DNA of 64,000 nt from Lantana camara (Eukaryota; Streptophyta; Magnoliopsida; Lamiales; Verbenaceae). The stretch covers positions 35,187,001 through 35,251,000 of the forward strand of contig CM074855.1 of the NCBI GenBank assembly GCA_037501455.1. The letters run 5' to 3'. The position numbers and the translations under genes are program-made. The notes under the pieces were generated by a model that saw only the letters and a program-made list of their open reading frames with translations, searched no databases and was not told the DNA's origin. Shown one piece after another: positions 37,073 through 46,892 of the stretch; positions within the stretch are counted from its first letter, which is position 1, and the number at the start of each line of letters is the position of its first letter.

Positions 37073-37093
37073 CCCAACCAACCTCCTGGTGGG
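37073..37093 (-). other. GGAGGT-loop stem-loop in LTR F
   Basis: In element sense CCCACCA pairs with TGGTTGGG (one bulged base) around loop GGAGGT. Confidence 0.65.
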
Positions 37094-38293
37094 CTCCGGG
37101 TTGATCCTAAGTTGGAGAAGTGTACAGGGGTTGCAACCGGCGACCCCTTGGTCGTCCCGGGTCTCCCATTACACACAACTCCGAGGCCCAAACTTACACT
37201 TACACTTACACATATCACGAAAATCGGAAGCTTAACCCGCTAGACTCACACATGTACTTATCACATGCATATCGCACTTATCATATCGTACTTACATATC
37301 ACACCGACCTCAAAATCACAACCAACTCAAAGCTAAGCGTACATAGGCTTATACATAGCTTCATACTTTCAAACTTAAGGCAAGGCCTACATATACGTAT
37401 CTCACACATATCTACATATATATATAGAGAAAGGCTTATAGGTCACACGCATTCAAAAATCGGCATGTTTCATTAGGGTATAACTATATCCTAACCTCAC
37501 CTTACACCAACGAAGCCAGAGACACACGATCGATTCACCCCGGAATCAACTTAATGAACAAATCACCACCCCGGGTGCACCTGAACAAAACTGAAGCCAA
37601 ACACAAGACTTAGACTCAAAATGAACCATATAGACGCACGGCATATGCTTACACACTTAAGGAATGCAATCACTTAGGCAAAGCTCATGTTCTTGCGCAC
37701 AATTAAGGTAATGCATTCATATAAGATAGCACTTAGTCATATACGAGCACACGGAACACTTAACACTTAGAAACATAGCTTAGGTCATATAATTCATCAT
37801 ATCACATCGATTCATATTCACATAAGAGCATATATCAAGTTCAAAGATATACAAGGTATGCACTTAGATCACATTAAGTCATATTGAGACATATCGGAAC
37901 ATAATTCACGTATTTCACGTTAAACAAACCCATGCATATCATACAACACATATAACATGTCATATATCAAGTTAGAGAAGCATACATTTCATATAAGAGC
38001 AAAGACAAAACATGCAAGGTAAGCAAACAAAGTACGTAGTCATTCATGCACGTAGGAGTACCCATTGCATCATATAAGGCATAAATCAAATCAAACGAAT
38101 TCAAAATCTTAATACAACACACATGACACATTATTCACACATAAAACATATCACATTCAAGCATTAACAAGTCATACAAAAGCATATCATACATATAAGT
38201 AAGCATATAACACATTAGGAACAAGATCGGGGAGGGAAACGAGCAAAACAAATCAAGAAAACAAAATTCAGGGCAAAAAGTCTCTGCACCCAG

Positions 38294-38424
38294 ATCCAGG
38301 GCCGTGGATATTTAACAAAGGGGAGATCCACGGCCGTGGATCTCATTCCAGAAACGTACCAAGTTTCTGTAATCAAATCCACGGCCGTGGGTGGGTTTTA
38401 GTGCAAAAATCCATGGTCGTGGGT
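38294..38424 (-). repeat. Palindrome cluster of LTR F (complete copy)
   Basis: Four 16-bp dyads at 38294, 38326, 38377 and 38409. The second is the perfect ATCCACGGCCGTGGAT; the others deviate at one to three positions. The cluster is about 1.2 to 1.3 kb from the LTR 5' end. Confidence 0.88.
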
Positions 38425-39885
38425 CTGCTCCAGCCTCAAAAACTCGAGATTTTGGCCCCTTAAACACCAAGAACTCAATCCAACACATTATACAAGATTC
38501 ATGCAACAAAGATTCAAAGATTTATGCCCTAGATCATGCAAAAACCGAACTAAAATGAGGGAAAAGGAAGAGATGCATCAACATGTCCAAGTTCTTCAAG
38601 TTCATCATTGACATATTCAAGAATCCTCATCCAACATGCAAACCAAGTTCATATAACTCAAATAGGATGTCATAGGAGCAAGTATCATGCATCAATCTCA
38701 AAGAATTCACAAGGAAACATGCAAGATTCATGAAAATACATCAAACCCTCACTAATCATGCTTCAAGCCATAGAAGGAGCAATCATGGATGGATTCTCAT
38801 CAAATTGAACTCAAAAGCACCACAAAGACATGGAAAGATAAGAAAATGAACTTACCTCTTCAAATGGAGAAGAAATGATGGTGCGAAGAGTTCAAAATCC
38901 CAACTTGTGAATAGTTTCTCCTTCTTCCTCTCCTTCTTCTCTTCTTTTCTTCACTTTGGAGCAAATATCTTTCCTTGGGGAGAGGGGGTCCGAAATTGTG
39001 GCTGGGGGGGGGGGGGGGGGGGGAGAGATAGAGGAGTGTCTCATGGTGTTAAAAGTCATGGTTAAGGCTTAACTTGGGTTAAGGTCGGGCCCACACACTC
39101 AAGACTAGTCAAAGGGTGTCTTCTTGTCGCCATGTGCTCGTTCCGGCTGAATTTCGGAGGCTCAAATGGGCTTAGGAAATTAAAAAGTTGGGTTCCTTGG
39201 CTTCAACTCTTCGTTACGAGTCCAACACATCTTCCGGAATTCGAATCCGAATTCCCGATCTCAAGTTACGCCTCCCGGAACACAAGGTGCACTAAAACAA
39301 GTTAGGCCCTAGTGCCTCTAATAAATCCCGTTTTTACAAAACGAGTCAAGAACTAAATAAAACAAACTCTAAAACAAGTATAAAGCATATAAACACGTTC
39401 ATAATCCACATAATTCATGCATGGCAAGTTGTTACAAAAATCGGGATTGAAACGGGGTCGAAACGAGTTAAAACGAAGTAAAAGGGGGCTAAAACGTAAA
39501 CTTTTAAAACATGAAACACATAATGCTCATTCAGAAGGCACATATGTCATATAATTACATGCTTAATTAATTAAAAGCGCACCTAGCACACTCGCGACGT
39601 CCGTACCTGGAAAGTCGAAGAGTTTGGATGTTACAGGAGTGGCGTAGCATGTATATCTTATATTCTTTTAAGCATGTATGTTTGTATTTGATTGATCCTG
39701 TTGCTTTCGCATATGTTTTGATTTTCGTTGCGCACTCTGTATTAGGGTCTAGACCACCTAGCTTAGGTGAAATTTTGTTTGTCTCCCGTTCGCTATGGCT
39801 TGGTGTGTGTGCGGATTTTCCATTTCGTTACACGTGTCGGGCTATGGCGTAAGGGATGTAGTGTTCTCCGCTCAGGGGTGCTACA

Positions 39886-40035
39886 TTGGCAAAGTAAAAA
39901 ATGGATTGGCGGGAGGAAAAACATAAGGGCAAAACAGTCTTTTTAGGTGATTGGGGGATTTAGGAAAAATATGTTGTGTATTGGTGATCTAAAACATAGA
40001 TTTTTCAAACTAGGGGGTTTAGAATAAGTTTTCAA
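39886..40035. other. Possible MULE terminal region
   Basis: Sequence such as AAGGGCAAAACAGTCTTTTT, GGGGGATTTAGG and CTAGGGGGTTTAGAATAAG resembles terminal inverted repeats of plant Mutator-like elements and would close a MULE carrying the Ulp1-like and GRF genes. The partner end is not in the window (element A lies there), so this is a resemblance only. Confidence 0.3.
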
Positions 40036-41359
40036 CATATTTGGTCCTCTTTATTAACTGTCCCTTATATTTATACCAATATATAAAGCTAGAGTTGCAT
40101 ATCTTCAACGCATCTTAAATTTAAGGAGAATTATTTTTTTTGCCATTTCAACTATGGTTATTTTTATATTTTGCTATCTAAATTAAAGTTTGTTGTAAAC
40201 TATTATCCCAAGTTTGCAATTTTCACAAATAACTATCCCAATTCACTTGTTAGTTGTTTCGATTCCCTGAAAACAACACACGTGAGTTGCACATGACATT
40301 AGTAAGGGTAGAATCGTCAATCCCTCTATTTCTCTAAAATACGCATGACTGAGGGTTTTGTTTGGATTCAATTTGTCCAAATTTCATCTAAAGTGCGAGA
40401 GAGTAGCAGACATAGCAACAATGGAAGCTTGAAGCCATGAGCGATTTCCTCCAAAAAAAAAAATCCATACAATGACCTAAGTTGTAAAGCCAAAAAGAAG
40501 CCAAGATTCCTAAGATAGATTAACTCCTGATTAAGGTGAGCTTATTCAAATTTATTAACTGCAAAAATTAGGGCTTTTTCTCGATTTTCTTTTCTCGGTT
40601 GAGTTGGGGGACTTTGTGAAATTTTAAAAGGGTTTGATTAGTTTGTATAAGAAATTGGTCCCCCATTGTTTTGTGGTCCAAGCTGTTTCCGACAAGTTAA
40701 TTTTTTTATTAACAAAGTTGTTTATGTATAATTTTTGTATGATTGTGGCCGTGTTGGCATACTTGGAGTTTTAATTTGCCCTTGGCGGGTTTGTTATGTA
40801 TTGATGGTAGCCCTTGTTGGGCATTGATGTTATGACTTGTTTTTCTTTCATATTGATGTTATGACTTGGTTTTCTTTCATGCTTCCGTTTAATTGTTGTA
40901 TTGCACGCTCTAAGTTGGCTGCAGAACTTGTATTGAAACCGATTCCGAAGAAACCGGTTTCAACTATTGTTTCACCTTTTGCCATATAGTCTACCGACTG
41001 TGGTTAAAGTTGACAACAAAATGAATCGCACGGAATCCGATTTTTGAGAAACCAGTTTCATTAATTTGCATGGTATGTTCTGCAAAGCTTTCATTATCCC
41101 ACCAACTTTTACTATGCTATTAATGGAACTTCTAACTCGAATATCATCTATTGCATATCAATCAAAACAAACTGCAGCTGCTCATGGGTAAGCGGTAGGT
41201 GAAATAATGAGAAATTCAATTTAATTTTGGCCAATTTTAATTATGAAATTTCTCTATTAAAGTATTCATACAAGGTAGTGACTCATCATTCCAAATTGTT
41301 CATAAAAGCTCATGTCAATGCAAAAATAACCATCACCATCGCTTGTTTGGTCGAGTATA
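40036..41359. other. AT-rich intergenic DNA
   Basis: No gene, RNA or clear repeat identified. A short direct duplication around TTGATGTTATGACTTG occurs at 40825..40870. ATG codons near 40421 and 40438 do not open useful frames. Confidence 0.5.
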
Positions 41360-41728
41360 ATGGATACAACTGATTTCCTTATCCATTACGGGGGACACAC
41401 CAGCGGATCAAATTATTCGATTGCGTATGATCGTGTACATATAAGTTTACTTATTTTTTCTCGATCTTCTTCATTCAACGACCTCATATACCAAGCTTAT
41501 TAATATTTACACCTCCACCGTGATCTCTACCAGCTCAAAATATTTGCATCCTGTCTAATTTCAAAAACCCCAGCAATGGAGGAACTTGTCCCAGTATCTA
41601 ACGATAATGACTTGCGGTACTTTACAAACCAAGCTAGGGGTTTAGAGCGTCTTTTCAAATGTTCGACTTTGCATATTATAGACAATCTCATTTGTGCGAT
41701 AATATATACACACAACAATTTCACTTAG
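41360..41728 (+). pseudogene. mudrA-like (MULE transposase) N-terminal fragment
   Basis: From ATG 41360 the frame encodes DFLIHYGG..SIAYDRVHISLL..SSSFNDLIYQ, stops at 41501 (TAA), and continues in the same frame as LYQLKIFA..PVSNDNDLRYFTNQARG to TAG 41726. The order (YYGG start, S..FNDL helix, PV.NDNDLR.F) is that of the N-terminal 'plug' domain of MuDR-family transposases. No DDE catalytic part is seen downstream, so it is a dead 5' fragment. Confidence 0.55.
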
Positions 41729-43199
41729 AAGAAAAGCTGGAGACACACGAGAAATTTGTTAGAACTAGTGGTTGATTTCTTACGAGATGATGAACTACAA
41801 GATTTCTTACGTGGCCTGGAATTATGAAATTGATCATTATTTGACCACATATGAAGGAGGGTCCGCAATTATTTGGGACGAAGAATACTGGTTCGATGCC
41901 GTATTTAATTTAATTAATATAACCGAAGAGCGGACACGAAAATAAAGAGGAACAAGGGGGTGAGATAGGACGACTAAATTACCAATGGATCATTCCCAAA
42001 ATCGTGCAAGGGCACAACAAAAACGAAGTGGGTGAGGTTGAATATTGATCGGTTATAAGCAAGGATATTGTTGTAATAACTTTTGAAGTGTTCCATAAAT
42101 TTTTAAAATAGGAATGTATTATATTTAAATTGTTGAAATATAAGTTATGTTTTGGTACTTATATTGTTCTCGATTTAAGCAATTTTGTTTAGTTAGAAAA
42201 TTAATTTATGCAGAAAAATTCAAATTACAAGTCCAACTAATAAATTTAATTAAGAGAAAACGGAAAAAAATAATAATGGAACCCTTTTTCTCTTGAACTG
42301 GGTTCAATTAACGACAAGAAAAAAGAATTACATGATGAAACCGGCTGCACATAAAACAATCTCACTATTTGATATTTTAATTTACGCTTCTGCCCTTTCT
42401 ATAATAAGACAGAAATTAATGCAAAAACAAATTATAATGACCAATTTCAACAAAAATACAGAATAAAAAAGTACATGTTGAAACAATCAAGTAAAAAAAA
42501 AAAATACATGTTGAAACCGACTCCAAAAAAAACGAGTTACAATATTACTGCAATATTCCTAAAAAGTACCACAATCTTGCAATATTTCAAAAAAACTACA
42601 ATATTTTTGGAAAATCCCCTAACTAAATCCTATTATTTAAATTAATGAAAGTAAAAACTAGTGTATATAACATAAAGTAAAATTGTGGAGGGCGAATTGA
42701 ACCGTTCTCCAATAATATCAAAACGTGATGGACTATCAAAAATTAAAATTCAAAAATTGTACCATGATACTTTCACACCAAAAATGAAACTTAGAAGATA
42801 CAAGAGTAGTCATGACTTTCAAAATTACTACAAATGATTGATAATACGCATCACAATTTGAACTCACAAGCTAAATTCCATAAATTTGGAAGCCCTGTTC
42901 CATGAAAGATGTATTCCTGCACAGATGACACCACAATAATCCATTCTAAAGGAAATATTATCAACAAGAGTATTATAAATAAATACAAGCTATTATATGA
43001 AACACTGTTCACAAAAAAAATATATATCTCTTAACTACCACGAGCCGAGGGGTTCACATAAGCTGATTACAATAAAACATTGCAACACGAAAATGCTGTA
43101 ACTCGCTATTCTAGTATTGTTCGATGAGTCACATAAATACAACAGAGGGAAAGAAGCTGTCAAACCTTGTTCCATCCTTTTGAGGAAGAGCAACGCCTT
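41729..43199. other. AT-rich intergenic DNA downstream of the Pol I gene
   Basis: Nothing convincing is encoded. It would contain the 3' UTR and polyadenylation region of the minus-strand Pol I subunit gene; AT-rich stretches are common but no specific signal was assigned. Confidence 0.5.
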
Positions 43200-44675
43200 T
43201 CAAATATGTTCTTTATGCTTTTTCTTCGACTTCTTAACCTCTTCTCTCTTGACAGACAATCTATCGTTCTCTGTATCATGGTCTTCTCCCTGGACATTTC
43301 TCCTCTTTTTAGTGGTTCTACAATATTCGTTTCAACAATGGCCGAAATTCAATAAATTGGACAAACACTGGTATAAGTGTATAGAAACTTTGTACAATAG
43401 GCAAAAATATCACTCCAAACCTATCAGCTTGAAACTGTGTGTCCATGTTCCTGTCCAACCATCGAGAACATCCAGTATTATCAGCTACCAAAGAGCCTGT
43501 TATATGAAGTATCTCTTCATCGAAGCTACAATGAGAATGCAGATGGGTGGATTCACTAAATATTTACAGGATTGAAAAAAAAAGGAAAATATTCATTTAA
43601 TTTGTCTTTTCATACAGATACGTCGTCACCTGTATCTTATTTGTAGCTCAGTTATTATACAAGGAAAAAATAATCCAAATTGTTATCTAGCATTTTTGCT
43701 ACTTTTCCCACCCATATCGTTGTTGAATACAGGATATAGATATTAAGTTTTGAAGAAAGAGATTGCATAAAATGGGAAGAAAAAAGATTTTACCTCTTCA
43801 CTCTAAACCGCAGAATAGTACCAACTCTGATCTTATGTTGCTTATGTGATCGGCTAACATATACTTCATTTCCACGTTTCTGTAGTAGAATGGAGAAAAA
43901 CGAAATACAGCTCAAAACCTCAAAATCAATGATAGCTACAGTAAAATATTAAAACATTTACAGTTTTATGCTTGAAATCATCACGAATGTCTTCAACTGC
44001 AATAAAAGCCGAGGAAAAACCAAGAACCACAACATGAACTGACTGTGCGGTAATCTTCACCACCTCTCCCTCTGTGAAACAAATCATAAACAGAAAACAA
44101 ATAAAAAATTATTGGTTTAAGTTTGTCACATCACACAATTAATCTACAGAGCACCCGCTCCCCACCTCTCACTCCAAAAACAAAAGGAAAAGAACATGAA
44201 AATCTAAATTACCTAAAATCATGTCAGGTGTTGGATTAAAAAGCAGCAATCTAGCATCCAGTTTCACGCCAAAGTACGGATGAACTCCCGGGAGAATCTT
44301 GGCCAATTTAAGAGAAATTTTTGGATCATATGCCAATACAACTCCTTCAAAAGTCTCATTATATCTATAAGAAAGAAGAAAAGACACAACCTTTCAAGCA
44401 AATGAAAATCCAGAAACTTAACCAAAATATATATATGAAATCAAATGGCAAGTTGTTTCAATGTCATAAAAGTGAATAATTAAGCACTTTGACTCAAAAT
44501 AACAATACCAAAAAAATATGTACTTATATTAAAAACAACAAATAGTAATTTATATCAAAACTTACGTGAAGAGCATGGAGCTCAACTGGTTGAGGATTGC
44601 TTCACTGACGCATTTAGCCTTAGAGGGGTGTAAATACACAGTTAGCTGTCCCTCGCATTCGCTTAGTCCATCCAT
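43200..44675 (-). CDS. NRPA7: RNA polymerase I subunit A43-like (Rpb7-type) protein, six exons
   Basis: Exons on the minus strand: 44675..44566, 44364..44213, 44071..43962, 43879..43794, 43525..43421 and 43317..43200. All five introns have GT..AG ends and the phases join, giving 681 nt and 226 residues. The product should form the A43 part of the Pol I stalk, which binds the initiation factor Rrn3/TIF-IA during rRNA synthesis in the nucleolus. Evidence: the N-terminal half carries the Rpb7-like SHS2 block (YNETFEGVVLAYDP, ILPGVHPYFGVKL, LLLFNP.PDM). Exons 3 to 5 form the S1/OB part (GEVVKITAQSVHVVVLGF, YVSRSHK, FDEEILHITGSL). The lysine-rich tail KKSKKKHKEHI is usual for plant A43. The ATG is the first in frame after an upstream stop. 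Symbol follows Arabidopsis naming; an Rpb7-like paralogue is the alternative. Confidence 0.9.
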
Positions 44676-44764
44676 ACCCAAATAACCAGTGGGATACAAA
44701 TGTAATTTTATTCTTCTATTCTAATTGTTGATGCTTTTTGCCTCGAGGTTTTGGGAAAGGTTGC

Positions 44765-44802
44765 AGAGCTGAGCTGAGTATGAGAGAATGATGATATATA
44801 TG
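44765..44802 (-). promoter_or_regulatory. Candidate core promoter of the Pol I subunit gene
   Basis: On the minus strand CATATATATCATC (about 44791..44802) lies about 30 bp upstream of a pyrimidine-rich CTCATACTCAGCTC stretch that could hold the start site, leaving a leader of about 90 nt before ATG 44675. Inferred from spacing only. Confidence 0.4.
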
Positions 44803-44932
44803 AGTCAAAGAAACCAAACACACAAATAATTTTTCTGCCATATTCTCTGCTTGAAAAAACTGAGTTATCAGAGACATGTAACCAAGAATGCGTGCTTTTT
44901 GTTATTTTCCAAACAATAATATACACACGAAG

Positions 44933-45105
44933 TAGGGATGTATAAGAGCCGTGGCTCAAGTTCAAGCTCAAACCTATCAGCCTGAGCTCGAGCTCGGGCT
45001 TGAGCCCGTTGAACTTGAAGACCTCAAATTTCAGGCCCGTGTCGTTTGGTGGTTCGAGTTTGGCTAAGTTTGGGTTCAGCTCGGCTGGAGCTTGGACAAC
45101 ATGCT
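44933..45105. mobile_element. hAT-like MITE fragment upstream of the Pol I gene
   Basis: TAGGGATGTATAAGAGCC opens a stretch dense in GAGCTCGAGCTCGGGCTTGAGC and GAGTTTGGC motifs, the usual look of plant hAT MITE ends. A matching opposite terminus is not clear. Confidence 0.4.
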
Positions 45106-45892
45106 TCTTTCCCAACAACCTCAGAGTTTAGGATAACCAAAAAAGCCGATTGTACTATCTATGTGTACAAATCAATTCCTATAAGAAAAGAATATCTAAA
45201 AACACATGTATGTACAGAAACAAATATTTTGCAGAAACAAATAAACTCCCAAAGATACCCAACACAATAGGAGAAATCAGGAATCTAAATACATTTAACC
45301 AAACTCTAAGACAAACAGAATTGTAGATGCATACAAAAACATATATTTATATGTCCGTAAAAAACATACCACTCATGAAAAAGGGGAACGAAATAAACAC
45401 ATTTAAAGCAGCGATTGCGCGACGGCACAAGCCGCGGCGAAGATGAGATGGTGACAACGAGTGGTATACACATCACATTTATACAAAAAGAATTCGAACC
45501 TTTTTGGATGTGAGATGCTCGCAGATCTCTCACAGAGGAAGAGCTGCGAGGTGAGAGAGCTAGGTACGGCGGAGCAGCTGGTGCAGGCGGAGGGCGCGCG
45601 CGGCGGAGATGAGAGAGTACCGTTATAAAGTTTGTCAGGGCTTTTTGTGTCTTGAGTTTCTTTATATTGGGCTTCTTATAAAAGGGATCCAAATTATAAC
45701 AATGCTATACTATTGGGCCTCTACTGGGCTATTAAATTTAATTGTCAAAATATATAAATACTATAATTGTATTGGATTAATTGGGACTATTTTGGTTTGT
45801 TTTTGTGCATAATTTATTGGAATTAGGGAACAATATAAAGGAGAAATTACGAGTGAATAACTCTAATGCATATTATTTTATCGTATTGTATC
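45106..45892. other. Intergenic DNA with a GC-rich patch
   Basis: No supported gene. The patch 45405..45620 is unusually rich in C+G and CpG for its surroundings. On the minus strand it could be an alternative leader exon of the Pol I gene (GAGCATCTCACATCCAAAAAG|GTTCG resembles a splice donor); alternatively it is the start of an unrecognised transcript. Confidence 0.4.
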
Positions 45893-46892
45893 TGTTAGAA
45901 TACATAATTAATATTTAATTTTATTTTATTTAATGTTTAGTTTTATTTAGTTTGTAATTATATTTTATTCTTATCTAGAATAACTTCTATTGTAAATAGT
46001 TATATATATGTACATAGTTTGTATCTTAGGATTCATTGAGAATACATATTACCATTAAGAATAGTTATTCTCTTTCACTCCTTTTCTTCTGCATATCTAT
46101 GGAATTTCCAACATGGTATTAGAGCAAAGGTTTTATTTATATATATCCTCCACTTTTGGAGATGAATAAGGGAATTATATATTCTTCCTTTTGGAAGAAT
46201 TATGGGAATTATTTATTCTCCGTATTGGAGAGGATTATGGATTCTCCGTGTTGGAGAGGATTATGGGATATTCTCCATTTTGGAGAAGGTTATGAGATAT
46301 TCCCCATATTGGGGAGGATTATGAATTTATCTCCGTATTGGAGAGATTATGGGATTTATACATTCTCTGCATTGGAGAGAACTACGGGATATTTCCCAAT
46401 GTTTTGGGGAGGATTATGATATCCGATGCCAAAAATATTTTCTTTGAAGAGGATTGTGGCATCCACTTTCAAAGAAAAAAGATTGACCGTACCAATATTT
46501 AGTGTGAACACAAGTTCTACAAGATGTGAAGATGAGAAAAGATTAACACTTCAATTGGGAAAAAGATTTTGCAGAACGAGAGATTTTTCAGTAATTTACA
46601 AAACCAAAGATCTTGAAGACTTGTTCAGTTGGACTTCTTCATTCTTCCGAAGTTCCAACTTGAGGGGGGACGGTTAGAATACATAATTAATATTTAGTTT
46701 TATTTTATTTAATGTTTAGTTTTATCTAGTTTGTAACTATATTTTATTCTTATCTAGAATAACTTCCATTGTAAATAGTTATATATATGTACATAGTTTG
46801 TATCTTAGGATTCATTGAGAATACATATTACCATTAAGAATAGTTATTCTCTTTCACTCCTTTTCTTCTGCATATCCATGGAATTTCGAACA
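45893..46892 (+). mobile_element. Complete TRIM element (1000 bp)
   Basis: Two 221-bp terminal direct repeats (45893..46113 and 46672..46892) begin T/GGTTAGAATACA and end GAACA or CAACA. The TSD GTATC lies at 45888..45892 and 46893..46897. TGGTATTAGAGC (iMet-type PBS) follows the left LTR directly at 46114..46125, and GAGGGGGGA (PPT) precedes the right LTR at 46662..46670. The 558-bp interior encodes no retroviral protein. TG..CA ends and the PPT context are like Ty1/copia. The right LTR's first base is G instead of T. Confidence 0.95.
46148..46415 (+). repeat. Tandem array of small hairpins inside the TRIM
   Basis: About nine units of about 30 bp are each built as pyrimidine arm, short loop, purine arm, then GATTATGG-like linker. 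Examples are ATTCTTCC-TTTT-GGAAGAAT (46181..46200), TTCTCC/GGAGAA (46271..46287), TCCCC/GGGGA (46301..46315) and TCTCC/GGAGA (46330..46344). Arms change together while pairing is kept. Confidence 0.85.

Larger units (their letters stand above)
32619..39635 (-). mobile_element. Element F: left-truncated, gag-only Ty3/gypsy element
   Basis: The right (5') LTR 36034..39635 is complete. The left (3') LTR is truncated to 32619..34153 and starts abruptly after host sequence GGAATCCTC. The matching point in the right LTR is near 37946. The interior (34154..36033, 1880 bp) holds PPT, gag and PBS but no pol. Loss of the LTR edge and about 640 bp of host LTR D indicates one deletion after insertion. 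No TSD is recoverable. Confidence 0.88.
36034..39635 (-). mobile_element. 5' LTR of element F
   Basis: The plus strand reads TGTAACACCCCGC..GGATGTTACA, 3602 bp. A PBS complement (CTCTGATTCCA at about 36016..36026, one base off the iMet consensus) adjoins it. It contains a hairpin (37073..37093), palindromes (38294..38424), a donor-like AAGAG|GTAAGT on the minus strand at 38856/38855 and a G run (39004..39023). Confidence 0.9.
27499..39885 (+). mobile_element. Solo LTR D (Tekay/Del-like) with nested insertions
   Basis: It begins TGTGACACCCCGAC and ends GGGGTGCTACA. TTGGT (27494..27498) and TTGGC (39886..39890) form a TSD with one mismatch. Host LTR pieces are 27499..28992, 31759..32618 and 39636..39885. 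Compared with LTR A, about 640 bp between the last two pieces are missing, where truncated element F lies. A donor-like AGAG|GTAAGC is at 28263/28264. The length is inflated by solo LTR E and element F. Confidence 0.85.

Noticed and set aside
41755..41960. Possible exon ISYVAWNYEIDHYLTTYEGG after the mudrA fragment
   Set aside because: Short, not matched to a known transposase block and without splice support.
43117..43575. 152-codon plus-strand ORF overlapping the Pol I gene
   Set aside because: It is the antisense shadow of exons 5 and 6 and the intron between them; the minus-strand model has consistent splice sites and clear homology motifs.
45306..45692. 128-codon minus-strand ORF
   Set aside because: The composition follows the GC-rich patch and there is no domain; more likely leader or chance sequence.
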